A stretch of 49,288 nucleotides of DNA from IMG/VR virus record IMGVR_UViG_3300045282_000095, positions 1-49,288 of that record; one strand, 5' to 3'. The DNA is from a virus. Both the position numbers and the translations under genes were made by a program. The notes under the pieces are model-generated. The model was given only the letters and a program-made list of their open reading frames with translations, did not search any database and had not been told where the DNA came from. Positions 6,545-14,253 of this stretch are shown in pieces. How positions within the stretch are numbered: the first letter of the stretch is position 1; each line of letters opens with the position of its first letter.

Positions 6545-6725
6545 GTGTTTGTCTCCTCGGTTCGATAACAATCCCGATGATAGTGCCGTGCACGCTGCCG
6601 ATGTAGTCCGCATGAGCCCGCGGCAGTTTCCAGGCCATAATCGCTGCGATGATCAGAATGAGCACGATCGCGTCGACCGCGAGCACCCCGAGCGTGATCA
6701 AGCCTATGGCGGTGTCTCGGCTCAT
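6459..6725 (-). CDS. Small membrane protein overlapping its downstream neighbour (88 aa)
   Basis: ATG at 6725 forms an ATGA with the upstream stop. The product begins MSRDTAIGLITLGVLAVDAI and has one strong membrane segment (residues 6-31). The last 28 codons overlap the next gene (start 6544) by 86 nt in another frame and are Arg/His-rich, like an out-of-frame tail. Either the overlap is real or a stop has been lost. Confidence 0.45.
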   Translation of the reverse strand: MSRDTAIGLITLGVLAVDAIVLILIIAAIMAWKLPRAHADYIGSVHGTIIGIVIEPRRQTHGLVTRGAVRHSIRPAAQNSHRRSAQQR

Positions 6726-7069
6726 CGCTTGGCGAAGTGCTCTACGGCCGGGCGCGCGTACTCCGTCCACATGCACCAGTTCGGGCGTCCGTTAAGATAG
6801 TGGTTGCCAAACTCGATCGGCCCATCCGGGTCGAGCTGCGGGTTGTAGCTTTCGTGGATGGCGCGCGCGACCAGCTCGACGGCCGATCCTCCCCGCAACG
6901 TGTTGAGCGCGATGCGAGCGATACGTCGGAACCCGTCTTGCTCAGGTTGCCCGTTCATTCGGATCGCTGCCGACATGGCACTGATGTCGTCCTCTGTCCA
7001 GTCAGAGAACGACGCTGGCCCGCTCCACTCTGGCGGGGGACGCGGTGCCTTGGTGTGAAACGGCCACAT
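6722..7069 (-). CDS. Protein of unknown function (115 aa)
   Basis: ATG at 7069 overlaps the TAA of the preceding small gene (TAATG), which decides the start. The product begins MWPFHTKAPRPPPEWSGPAS and contains helical stretches (EDGFRRIARIALNTL-like) and an aromatic C-terminus (NWCMWTEYARPAVEHFAKR). No membrane segment is present. The family is not recognised. It sits between the wall-binding fragment and the small membrane protein. Confidence 0.6.
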   Translation of the reverse strand: MWPFHTKAPRPPPEWSGPASFSDWTEDDISAMSAAIRMNGQPEQDGFRRIARIALNTLRGGSAVELVARAIHESYNPQLDPDGPIEFGNHYLNGRPNWCMWTEYARPAVEHFAKR

Positions 7070-7173
7070 TACGCTGGCAACGATGCTGCTTGCGGCTGGA
7101 GCTTGATCATCAGCGCGTCGATCGCCGCTTGGGTCAGCCGGCCGGCCCAACTGTCAACCGTGTCTCGTCTCAT
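7069..7173 (-). CDS. Fragment of a peptidoglycan-binding domain (34 aa)
   Basis: ATG at 7173 overlaps the previous stop in an ATGA, and TAA overlaps the next ATG. Residues 9-19 (WAGRLTQAAID) are identical to the C-terminal part of the wall-binding domain at 6083-6544, and the DNA there is also closely similar. It therefore looks like a leftover of a duplicated gene that kept its coupling signals. It may not make a folded product. Confidence 0.5.
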   Translation of the reverse strand: MRRDTVDSWAGRLTQAAIDALMIKLQPQAASLPA

Positions 7174-7319
7174 AGTTCTCTGCTTGGGCGTTTCAAGAAA
7201 GCCCATCTTTCCATTATGGTAGTCAGCTCCCAGCATTGTTTGCCTAGTTCATTCATCCTCTTTTGAACGCCGCTCATCTCCAATCCATATAGATCGATGA
7301 CGAGATATTCCCAAGTCAT
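7170..7319 (-). CDS. DUF4177-like small protein (49 aa)
   Basis: The product begins MTWEYLVIDLYGLEMSGVQK and continues RMNELGKQCWELTTI. The pattern WEY-x(n)-LNELGxxxWEL is the core of the DUF4177 family of short proteins of unknown function. Both ends form ATGA overlaps with neighbours, which supports translation. The usual domain is about 50-60 residues, so it is nearly complete. Confidence 0.6.
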   Translation of the reverse strand: MTWEYLVIDLYGLEMSGVQKRMNELGKQCWELTTIMERWAFLKRPSREL

Positions 7320-7540
7320 GAAGGCGCAACAGGATTTAGAACAGGAATCGTTGTGGTCGGAGCCGGCGGCGGTGTTGTGGCGTGCTCGGCATCGCGTGCG
7401 CGGCGCACCCGCTCGGCCGCCGCAAGCGCGTTGTAGACCAGCGGCCGCAGCCGATCGTCAGCCACCCATCTGCCCAACTGAGTCGCGTCGATGTCCGCGC
7501 GGGCGGACGCGAATGCGGCGTCGAGTTCTTTCTGCAGCAT
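7316..7540 (-). CDS. Protein of unknown function (74 aa)
   Basis: ATG at 7540 has GAGGATATGG upstream. The first 50 residues are helical and charged (MLQKELDAAFASARADIDAT, then VYNALAAAERVRRARDAEHA), and the end is a Thr/Pro-rich tail. The stop overlaps the next start in ATGA. No recognised family; no membrane segment. Confidence 0.6.
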   Translation of the reverse strand: MLQKELDAAFASARADIDATQLGRWVADDRLRPLVYNALAAAERVRRARDAEHATTPPPAPTTTIPVLNPVAPS

Positions 7541-7542
7541 GA

Positions 7543-7719
7543 TTAATCCATATCCTCGGCTTTGTTTTCACTCCTGCGGTCATCCATGCTGTATTCCCAT
7601 CTGCAGCGTGGCCCAAAAAAAGCGTAGACTTCACGCCGGAATGGCGGCTTCCAAAAAAGCCATGACGGCGTCTTTTCCCACGAGCCTCTTTCGAGTTGGT
7701 CGTCAGGAACCGTAAACAT
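7543..7719 (-). CDS. Small aromatic protein of unknown function (58 aa)
   Basis: The start ATG (7719) shares one base with the upstream TGA (TGATG). The product begins MFTVPDDQLERGSWEKTPSW and has many Trp/Phe residues (LFWKPPFRREVYAFFGP) and a charged tail. Support is the overlap and the continuous chain of coupled genes. No known family. Confidence 0.5.
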   Translation of the reverse strand: MFTVPDDQLERGSWEKTPSWLFWKPPFRREVYAFFGPRCRWEYSMDDRRSENKAEDMD

Positions 7720-7892
7720 CACGGCGCCTTCGTGATGTGGAGGTCAGCCAACTTCAGCGCATCCCAAATCTGCTGCACGCCGGCATGAGTCAGGGATTCG
7801 TCGTGATCTGCGACCAAGCCCTTCGTTGTTACGGCGTGCCCTACAAGCGTGTCAAAGAAAACCTTCTTGGCGGCATCTGGAGTGTCGTTCAT
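7719..7892 (-). CDS. Small protein of unknown function (57 aa)
   Basis: ATG at 7892 follows TTGAGGAGCAATCGCC, a good ribosome-binding site. The product begins MNDTPDAAKKVFFDTLVGHA and is mixed helical, with no Cys or membrane helix. It lies immediately after the holin gene and ends in a TGATG coupling with the next one. Family unknown. Confidence 0.56.
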   Translation of the reverse strand: MNDTPDAAKKVFFDTLVGHAVTTKGLVADHDESLTHAGVQQIWDALKLADLHITKAP

Positions 7893-7904
7893 GGCGATTG
7901 CTCC

Positions 7905-8231
7905 TCAATTTGGTGCGAATACAACGAGCGCGTCCGGCTTGCTGCCAGCGGCTTCTTTCAGCGCGGCGCCTGCCTTGGTCGGTTTGAGTTCGACCTTTGC
8001 GACCTCGTCAATAGCTGCGACGGACTTGACCATTTCGGGATTGCTGTTCGCATGACCGCTCCAGAGCAGCATAACTATGCTCACAATTCCGGCCGCGGCA
8101 TCCACCACCGCATTTGTCCATGCTGTGCTTTCCTCGATCGAGAGATGTATCCATCCCGCGCCGGCAGCATAGGCCAGTGCCGTTGGAACGACGATGCGAA
8201 TGATCCCGGTTATCTGGTTTTGGTTTGGCAT
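7905..8231 (-). CDS. Putative holin (108 aa, two membrane helices)
   Basis: ATG at 8231 overlaps the endolysin stop (ATGA). Residues 9-30 (IIRIVVPTALAYAAGAGWIH) and 38-60 (NAVVDAAAGIVSIVMLLWSG) are membrane helices, followed by a charged/Ala-rich soluble tail. The order endolysin then two-helix protein, and the resemblance to the Pam3-gp28 type putative holins, support a role in timing inner-membrane permeabilisation. The function is inferred from topology and context. Confidence 0.74.
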   Translation of the reverse strand: MPNQNQITGIIRIVVPTALAYAAGAGWIHLSIEESTAWTNAVVDAAAGIVSIVMLLWSGHANSNPEMVKSVAAIDEVAKVELKPTKAGAALKEAAGSKPDALVVFAPN

Positions 8232-9292
8232 CAGGTCGTCACCCTCGATGCTGCATATTGAATCGCCTGCGCCCGTGGCGAGAGCCCGGCCAACGCAGGC
8301 GGCACACCGATCAGCCGCCACTTGAAGATGCGATCGGTGGGGAAATTTCCCGGCCGATAGCCAAAACGCTCGGCTGCAGCCGCGCTGATGTCGATGCCGC
8401 GCCCGGTGTTTGGGTTTGGCCCTATGTCGGTCTGCTGTTCTATGCTCCGTACGCCGTTCGGCGCCTCGACCTCGAACCATTTGCCGAGCGTTGCGCTGTT
8501 GTAGAAGCTCACGCCCTGCGCATTATCGGGCACGCCGAGCGCCGAGGAACCGGGCGCGTCGCCGCTGTCGCGCCAGCGGTATTTGCCGTCATATTGCGAA
8601 TACCAACTACCTTTGCCACTGGTGAAAGGGCCGCCGGCCGAGGTGGGCGTCAAGAGCGCTCGCCAGGTATAGCCGCCGACAATGCCGTCGGCGACCAGGC
8701 TATGCGCGGCCTGGAATGCCTTGACCGCAAACTCGGTCGTCTTGCCAAATTGGCTGTCGACAGGGAGGCCCAGCATCGACTGAACACGCTCGACCATGGC
8801 TCCGGTCGATCCGATGGCCAACACGGGCAGCTCGTCCTTGGCCGGTGCTTTTGGGTCTGCTGAGATCAGCGGACCGATGTTCCACGGGTCAGTCAGATCG
8901 TAGGTGGCGGCGTTCTGGTCGACGCTGATGTGGACGTGCTGATCATGCGCGTTGAGACCCCCATAATATGCCCATGTCCAAAGTTTGCCGCCATTTTCGG
9001 CTACGTAGCCCTCGTCGCCCGCAATACGCCGATTGCTGATGATGTAGCGCGCGCGCTTGTCGGGATGCCTGCGCAGGTAGTCGGCGAAGGCGTAGCTATC
9101 GAAACCGTGGCGCGGATCATGGGTCAGGTCCAGCGCGCAGACCACACCCGCAGCATTTGGGTTGTGATCCGAATGAGTTGCCTGGTGCCTGATATCGCCA
9201 ATCCAGCCGTCGTCGGTTTTGCTACGGTTCGGATAAGCCGCGTTGACCTGTGAGCGCAGGACATCGAGCGACTCTGCAATACGCGGTGCCAT
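8231..9292 (-). CDS. Endolysin: M15-like peptidase + PG-binding + RlpA-like domain
   Basis: 353 residues in three modules. Residues about 1-130 resemble an M15/VanY-type DD-peptidase (ATHSDHNPNAAGVV, ALDLTHDP, and HDQHVHIS), giving H43, D55 and H119/H121 as likely zinc or active-site residues. Residues 158-213 are a PG_binding_1 domain (GSTGAMVERVQSMLGLPVDS, then DGIVGGYTWRALL). Residues 225-340 resemble an RlpA/double-psi-barrel-like domain (GKGSWYSQYDG, then QTDIGPNPNTGRGIDISAAA). It would cut the host wall at lysis. The ATG at 9292 has no Shine-Dalgarno but lies exactly 31 nt after a GGTGCGTTGC element. Confidence 0.86.
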   Translation of the reverse strand: MAPRIAESLDVLRSQVNAAYPNRSKTDDGWIGDIRHQATHSDHNPNAAGVVCALDLTHDPRHGFDSYAFADYLRRHPDKRARYIISNRRIAGDEGYVAENGGKLWTWAYYGGLNAHDQHVHISVDQNAATYDLTDPWNIGPLISADPKAPAKDELPVLAIGSTGAMVERVQSMLGLPVDSQFGKTTEFAVKAFQAAHSLVADGIVGGYTWRALLTPTSAGGPFTSGKGSWYSQYDGKYRWRDSGDAPGSSALGVPDNAQGVSFYNSATLGKWFEVEAPNGVRSIEQQTDIGPNPNTGRGIDISAAAAERFGYRPGNFPTDRIFKWRLIGVPPALAGLSPRAQAIQYAASRVTT

Positions 9293-9323
9293 GGCCCGCA
9301 GATGGGCCGATGGTGGCGATGGC

Positions 9324-9333
9324 GCAACGCACC
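9324..9333 (-). promoter_or_regulatory. GGTGCGTTGC element upstream of the endolysin
   Basis: Exact 10-mer on the minus strand. It begins two bases after the stop of the upstream gene, and its 3' end is 31 nt before the endolysin ATG (9292). No Shine-Dalgarno lies between. Confidence 0.7.
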
Positions 9334-9335
9334 GC

Positions 9336-9530
9336 TCAGGAGCGCATCGCCTTTGCAAGAACGCCGAGCAGGTAGATCGTCAGGAAGACTGGCCACGCCA
9401 GCATGAAAAGCCCCAGCGCCACTAGGATGCTGGCGGTCGTGGCATGCTCCACCTGGTCAGGCCGCACCGTCAGGGTGGCAATGGCCGTGAAGACCATGCC
9501 CACCATGAGGTACGCCTCGATCGAGATCAT
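9336..9530 (-). CDS. Two-helix membrane protein (64 aa)
   Basis: ATG at 9530 overlaps the stop of the large internal virion protein gene (ATGA). It has two hydrophobic helices, residues 6-22 (LMVGMVFTAIATLTV) and 33-58 (SILVALGLFMLAWPVFLTIY). It precedes the endolysin directly, so it could be an antiholin or second holin, but no distinguishing motif is present. The function is open. Confidence 0.62.
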   Translation of the reverse strand: MISIEAYLMVGMVFTAIATLTVRPDQVEHATTASILVALGLFMLAWPVFLTIYLLGVLAKAMRS

Positions 9531-12031
9531 CGCCGCGCGTTTGAGAACTGCGGCGCGCGATCGGGCGAGGTCTCGCCGGGGCGCCAATAGTACGATTGCC
9601 CGGTCTCGCGCCTCATTCTCTGCTGCTGATCATTGAAATACTTATGGGCCTCGGGATCGGTCAAATACTGCAATTGGTCGAGGAAAAGCCGCTGATAGGC
9701 TTCGCGCGTGTAGGGCAGCGTCGAGACCACAGGCACATATTTTCCGATGGTCCGTACCGCCTCCCGGCCGACATTGGTCTTCTTGCCGAGGAGAGCTTCC
9801 TGCGCGTTGCCGACGGTAAGCTTGAATATATCGGAGATGAGCCCGGCGGTTGGGCCAGCGAGCGTCTCGGTGAAGTTGGCGCCGAACCTGGTCTGATCGG
9901 AGAACAGGAAGTCGCCCATGATGCCCATGCCGCCGCCAGTCTGGAAAGCGGCCAGCCAGAACTTGAGCCCCTGTCCGGTCGAGGCGTCCATCGGCTGGAC
10001 ATCCTTGCCGTTCACGATGTTCTTGATCTGCACCGATAGCGCGCCGCCAAGCGTGACGGCCGCCGCAAGCGCCCCCGCATAGGCTGCGCCACGCGCCACG
10101 CCCATGTTGAGCTCCTGCTTGATCGCCTGGAGCTGCAACGTCGTGAACGAAAGCGCAAAGCTCTTGTACTGCAGGCCGGATTCCAGCAACTCGCTCTGGA
10201 TCGTGCCGCGGGGATTGCGTCCGACCACCAGGGAGCGCGAGCGCGCCGTACTGGTCGGGACCGCGCGCTCAGTCTCGCCATAAATCATCTCGAGGTAGCG
10301 CTTGGCGAGGTCGCGGCTCTTGACATCAGCCGGTTGGATGAAGCCAGCACCGCCGTCGGGTTGGAATAGCTCGGTGGCGCGCAGCTTGTCCCAATCCTTG
10401 TCCTTGAAGCCGTAGCTTTCAAGCGCGCGCCGTAGATAGGGGTTCTCGCGGCCGAGCTTCTCAAAATCCATGCCGGCGTGATCGGCGACCGTGGCCTGGA
10501 AATCAAGGCCGAAGACGTGCCGGCGGGCCTGCGTGATCGGCTCGAGCCCGTTGAGGTTGACGGTGCGATCGGCCAGCCATTTCGACCATTCCGAGCCGCC
10601 CAGCGTGCCGGCATAGCGCGCCTCGTCGCCGACGATATGCAGAAAGTCGTCGAGGATCAGCCCTGAGCGCACCGCCTGCTCGCGCGTGGCCGCGCTTTTG
10701 ATCGCACTCGCAATGCCATAGATTGCCTTGGTGATCGGCAATCCGGCCATGCGCCGCGCCGCCATGTCGATGAATGGATCAGTGGCCGCCGCCAGGATGG
10801 ACGCGCTGCCAAGCTGCGCCGAGGTCAGCACATTGCGCACGTTGGCAAACCCGGTGGCGATCTTGCCCGATATGGTCTCGCGCCCGCGCACGTAGTTGTA
10901 CATCGCGTCGAGGCGCCAGCCAGCATATTTGGCCGCGACGTCGGCGGGAACCTTCTCGCCCAGCCCCTTGTAGAGCGACTCGGCGCCGGTGCGCGCCTTG
11001 CCGGCCTCGCTGGCGACAACCTGTTTGAGCCATTCCTTGGTGGCGTTTGGATTGGGGCCGAGTACCTCCATGGCTGCGATGTCGCGCGCCATGCCATTGA
11101 CGTGATTGAAAATTGCCTTGGTCGGATCGCCGTGGCCAAACTCGCGATCGTAAGCCAGCCAGTCGTCGGCGCTCTTGAAGTGTAGGAATCGATGCTCGCC
11201 GCGCTGGTTGGCGACCGATCCGGTGCCGAACGGCTGCATCGACGGCTCGCGCTCGTTCCAGCCGCCGGTGGTGATCCGGTCATATGATGCCTTGAGCACA
11301 GCCTCGAGCCGCTCGGGCGTGAGCTTGCCGCTGGTGAGCGGGTCTTTCATGACGTCGAGGTCGAGCTTTGGCAGGATGGCGTCACGCCAGCCCTGATAGC
11401 CGACCTTGAGCAGCGCATAGGGATCGTGGAATTGCGGCAAGTGCCACGTTTCGAGCTTGCCAATGTCGCCGCCGGCCTTGTTGAAATCGCCGAGCAAGTC
11501 CTCGAACACCTTAGACACGGCGTCGGCCATACCCTTGGCCTCGGGCTTGCTGGTCGATTCGCCAAACATCTCGCGGATCACATCGTCCATCAGCGGCTTG
11601 TTGAAGCGCTGCCCGGTGAGACGCGAGCGGCGGAAGGTCGAGAGCAGATCGGCCATCGCGCCGTGCGCGAGCGAGACAATGGCCTTGGACCGGCCGGCAA
11701 TCGACGAGGTGGCCGCGCCTGCACCGAAATGCTCGATCAGGTTCATGGCGGCCTCGAACACGTTAGCCTTGCCCGACAGGTCGCGAAACTCGGTGAGGTA
11801 TTGCTTGATAGCACCAACCTTTTCCACGGTGAGCGCGGCAAGGAACCGCTTGCGCGCCGCGGCGGCCTCCATCTCGGCTGTGAGTGCCGTCTTAGCCGCG
11901 CCCTCGGGGTCGCCCTCGCCAGCGCGCGCGGCACGGTGCTCCTCATAACGCTGGATCAGCGCATCGGCCTCGTCTTCGGATAGGACGCCCTGCTTCTGCG
12001 CGGACCTGATGCAATCGCCAAAACTGGCCAT
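9527..12031 (-). CDS. Large internal virion protein (834 aa)
   Basis: The product begins MASFGDCIRSAQKQGVLSED, is helical throughout and has membrane-compatible stretches late in the chain (GAAYAGALAAAVTLGGALSV). Very large proteins with this kind of N-terminus follow the tail genes in many proteobacterial podoviruses. They are thought to be ejected with the DNA, like T7 gp15/gp16; some belong to the polyvalent-protein class. ATG at 12031 is chosen for its ATGA overlap with the upstream gene. No enzymatic motif is clearly visible. It ends RAPQFSNARR. Confidence 0.84.
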   Translation of the reverse strand: MASFGDCIRSAQKQGVLSEDEADALIQRYEEHRAARAGEGDPEGAAKTALTAEMEAAAARKRFLAALTVEKVGAIKQYLTEFRDLSGKANVFEAAMNLIEHFGAGAATSSIAGRSKAIVSLAHGAMADLLSTFRRSRLTGQRFNKPLMDDVIREMFGESTSKPEAKGMADAVSKVFEDLLGDFNKAGGDIGKLETWHLPQFHDPYALLKVGYQGWRDAILPKLDLDVMKDPLTSGKLTPERLEAVLKASYDRITTGGWNEREPSMQPFGTGSVANQRGEHRFLHFKSADDWLAYDREFGHGDPTKAIFNHVNGMARDIAAMEVLGPNPNATKEWLKQVVASEAGKARTGAESLYKGLGEKVPADVAAKYAGWRLDAMYNYVRGRETISGKIATGFANVRNVLTSAQLGSASILAAATDPFIDMAARRMAGLPITKAIYGIASAIKSAATREQAVRSGLILDDFLHIVGDEARYAGTLGGSEWSKWLADRTVNLNGLEPITQARRHVFGLDFQATVADHAGMDFEKLGRENPYLRRALESYGFKDKDWDKLRATELFQPDGGAGFIQPADVKSRDLAKRYLEMIYGETERAVPTSTARSRSLVVGRNPRGTIQSELLESGLQYKSFALSFTTLQLQAIKQELNMGVARGAAYAGALAAAVTLGGALSVQIKNIVNGKDVQPMDASTGQGLKFWLAAFQTGGGMGIMGDFLFSDQTRFGANFTETLAGPTAGLISDIFKLTVGNAQEALLGKKTNVGREAVRTIGKYVPVVSTLPYTREAYQRLFLDQLQYLTDPEAHKYFNDQQQRMRRETGQSYYWRPGETSPDRAPQFSNARR

Positions 12032-14253
12032 CACTTGCACTCCCGGATCAGGTCGGCAAATTGCGTCTCGCGCTCACCGGCACGGGCCGCCTGGCGGGCC
12101 GAAACGATGGTCGACGTGCCGTCATCGCGCGCGAGCGGAATGCGGTCGATCGGGTCTTTCGACGATGCGGGCGGTGGCTTCACACCCTCGGACAACGGTT
12201 CTGGCGCCGGCAGCCGCTCCGCGTCCATCTTTGCCCGCGTCGCCGCGATGCTCTGCCGATTGCCTATGTCCTCGAGCGCCTCGGAGGCGGCCATCTGCGC
12301 CTCGCGCTCGGTCTGCGGTGCGGCGGCGGCGATGCGATCCTGCACCTCCTGCATCGCGGGCGATAGCGGCTTGTCGTTCTTGTGCGTGATCTGAACATCT
12401 TTGTCACTGAATACGACGTAATTGCGCGATCCTTCGCCCGCCTCGCGCGATCCCTGGTCGAGATACTTGATGCCGGGGATGCCGGCCTCTCGCAGTTTTG
12501 CCGCAACGGCTTCTCGACTTCCAAGATCGGTCGCAAGCGACTGAATGGCATCACCACCAGTCCGAACGAGATACTTATTGCCCTCCGACTGTCCGAGCGC
12601 CGTCAGTGCTGCTCTAATCTCAGGAGTTTGTTCGCTGATTGGCTTGTCCCAATCGAGAAAGCGCTCTTTGTCGGCATGGATGCGGACGCGGTAGAGATTG
12701 CCGCCCTGTTCAAGAGAGGGCAGCGGCCGGTCACTTTCTAATCGCCGAAGTACATCTTCATTAAACGCATCAGGATCGCGTGCGAGGCGGCGCTTGGCTT
12801 CCGCAATAGCAGCCTCACGCGAACCAAATTCATCTACGAGGCCAGCAGCCTTATGAACCGGATTATTGATGTTAAACGGCTGTCCATTGATTTTGGCATC
12901 AGCCAACGCTTTATAGGTTCGTGCGACCAATTCGTTTTCTGCAAAATACAGTCCATGCGCGTAGCTTTGCGCACCCTCGCCGGTGCCGATCTTGCTGATG
13001 TCGAACGCCTCAAAGTCGTGTGGTGAGCCGTGGAATGCCTCGATGTGATGTACCGCCGTCACCGCCGCCGGACTCGGCTGGTTGACCGGGTCCTCGCCGT
13101 GGCGCTGCGCTGCCACCATCAGGTCGTCGTGTAGCTCGGGCGTGACATCCTTGGCGCGGAACGGCGCCGTGGCGCGAGCCGCCTCATCGACGTCGGCGCC
13201 GAGCTTGATGGCGGCGCGGGCGGTGGGATTCATGTCAGCGTCGATCTCGCCCAGCACGGACTTGGCGGCCTGCATCACCTTCTCGATGTCGTCGCCCACA
13301 GGCACGCCGTCGAGCACCCGTTGGATCGGGGCGCGCATGGCCGGCGCAATGCCCTCGTGGACGCCGCGCAGGATGGCGCCGGGGATCACGCCCGCCAGGA
13401 AGGCCATGCCAACGTTCTCGGTCGCCGGCACCACGCCCGATTTGATGCCAATCGCCTCTCTCCATGCCTGCACGCTCGGCTGCTCGAGCGCAGTCAGGCC
13501 GGCGTTGTAGAGCCCCTGGAACAGGCCGGACGACAGGATGCGCACCGCAATCGTCTTGCCCACCGCCGACGTTGGCCCGGCGAGGAGCCCGATGGTCTGG
13601 ATCGGGTTGCGGCGCTGGCCCCACATACCGCCGGCAAACTGTGCCACCATGCTGCCGGGGGTCGAGAGCTCGGTGTCGTGCCGGGCCTTCTCGTAGTCAG
13701 CCTCGGCGCCCGCCGCGATGGCCTTGGCCTCGTCGTCGATGTTGCCGAACACCATCTCGCGATTGTCGGGATGGTCGACGCGGGCGGCCTGTAGCGCCTG
13801 GTCAAAGCGCTGGCGGCTTATTGCCCACGGATCGACCGGCCCCTCACGCGCCAGTGCGGCCATCTCATGTCCGGTCGGGCGGTAGCCGCCGCGCTCCGGG
13901 TTCTCGAGCTCGATGCCGGTGGCGTCCTTCACCGCCTTGATGCGGCGGTCGTAGGCTTCCTCGCGCGCCCGATCCTGGGCAAAGGTGTTGTCAACTAGCC
14001 GGGTCTGCCGCTCGGCCGCCGAGAACAGGTTTGAGAATTCGCCGGGATGTTGGGCGATGTCAACGCCGGCAAGCCCGGCAATTCGGCCAATGCCTGCCGC
14101 GGGATTGATAATGCTGGCTGCGGTGCCCGCCAGGTCGCCTACCCTCGCCACCTTGGCCAGCCGCTCGGAAAGCGAGAGCGTCTCGTCGGGCTCAGCAAAG
14201 GTGATCGGCCCATCGGCCTGCCGGGGATAGGCATCGAGAAGCGAAGGCATCAC
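12031..14253 (-). CDS. Internal virion protein with ADP-ribosyltransferase-like (ART-PolyVal) domain
   Basis: 740 residues. Residues about 1-400 are helical, with a Gly/Ala/Pro region near 200-310. Residues about 403-622 carry a recognisable domain: AFHGSPHDFEAFD, GTGEGAQSYAHGLYFAENEL, LDWDKPISEQ, GIPGIKYLDQGSR and NYVVFSDKDVQI. This matches the ART-PolyVal type of predicted ADP-ribosyltransferase found in phage and plasmid polyvalent proteins. Such proteins are thought to be injected with DNA and to modify host targets. It lies between two other internal virion proteins, with ATGA overlaps on both sides. Confidence 0.85.
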   Translation of the reverse strand: MMPSLLDAYPRQADGPITFAEPDETLSLSERLAKVARVGDLAGTAASIINPAAGIGRIAGLAGVDIAQHPGEFSNLFSAAERQTRLVDNTFAQDRAREEAYDRRIKAVKDATGIELENPERGGYRPTGHEMAALAREGPVDPWAISRQRFDQALQAARVDHPDNREMVFGNIDDEAKAIAAGAEADYEKARHDTELSTPGSMVAQFAGGMWGQRRNPIQTIGLLAGPTSAVGKTIAVRILSSGLFQGLYNAGLTALEQPSVQAWREAIGIKSGVVPATENVGMAFLAGVIPGAILRGVHEGIAPAMRAPIQRVLDGVPVGDDIEKVMQAAKSVLGEIDADMNPTARAAIKLGADVDEAARATAPFRAKDVTPELHDDLMVAAQRHGEDPVNQPSPAAVTAVHHIEAFHGSPHDFEAFDISKIGTGEGAQSYAHGLYFAENELVARTYKALADAKINGQPFNINNPVHKAAGLVDEFGSREAAIAEAKRRLARDPDAFNEDVLRRLESDRPLPSLEQGGNLYRVRIHADKERFLDWDKPISEQTPEIRAALTALGQSEGNKYLVRTGGDAIQSLATDLGSREAVAAKLREAGIPGIKYLDQGSREAGEGSRNYVVFSDKDVQITHKNDKPLSPAMQEVQDRIAAAAPQTEREAQMAASEALEDIGNRQSIAATRAKMDAERLPAPEPLSEGVKPPPASSKDPIDRIPLARDDGTSTIVSARQAARAGERETQFADLIRECK

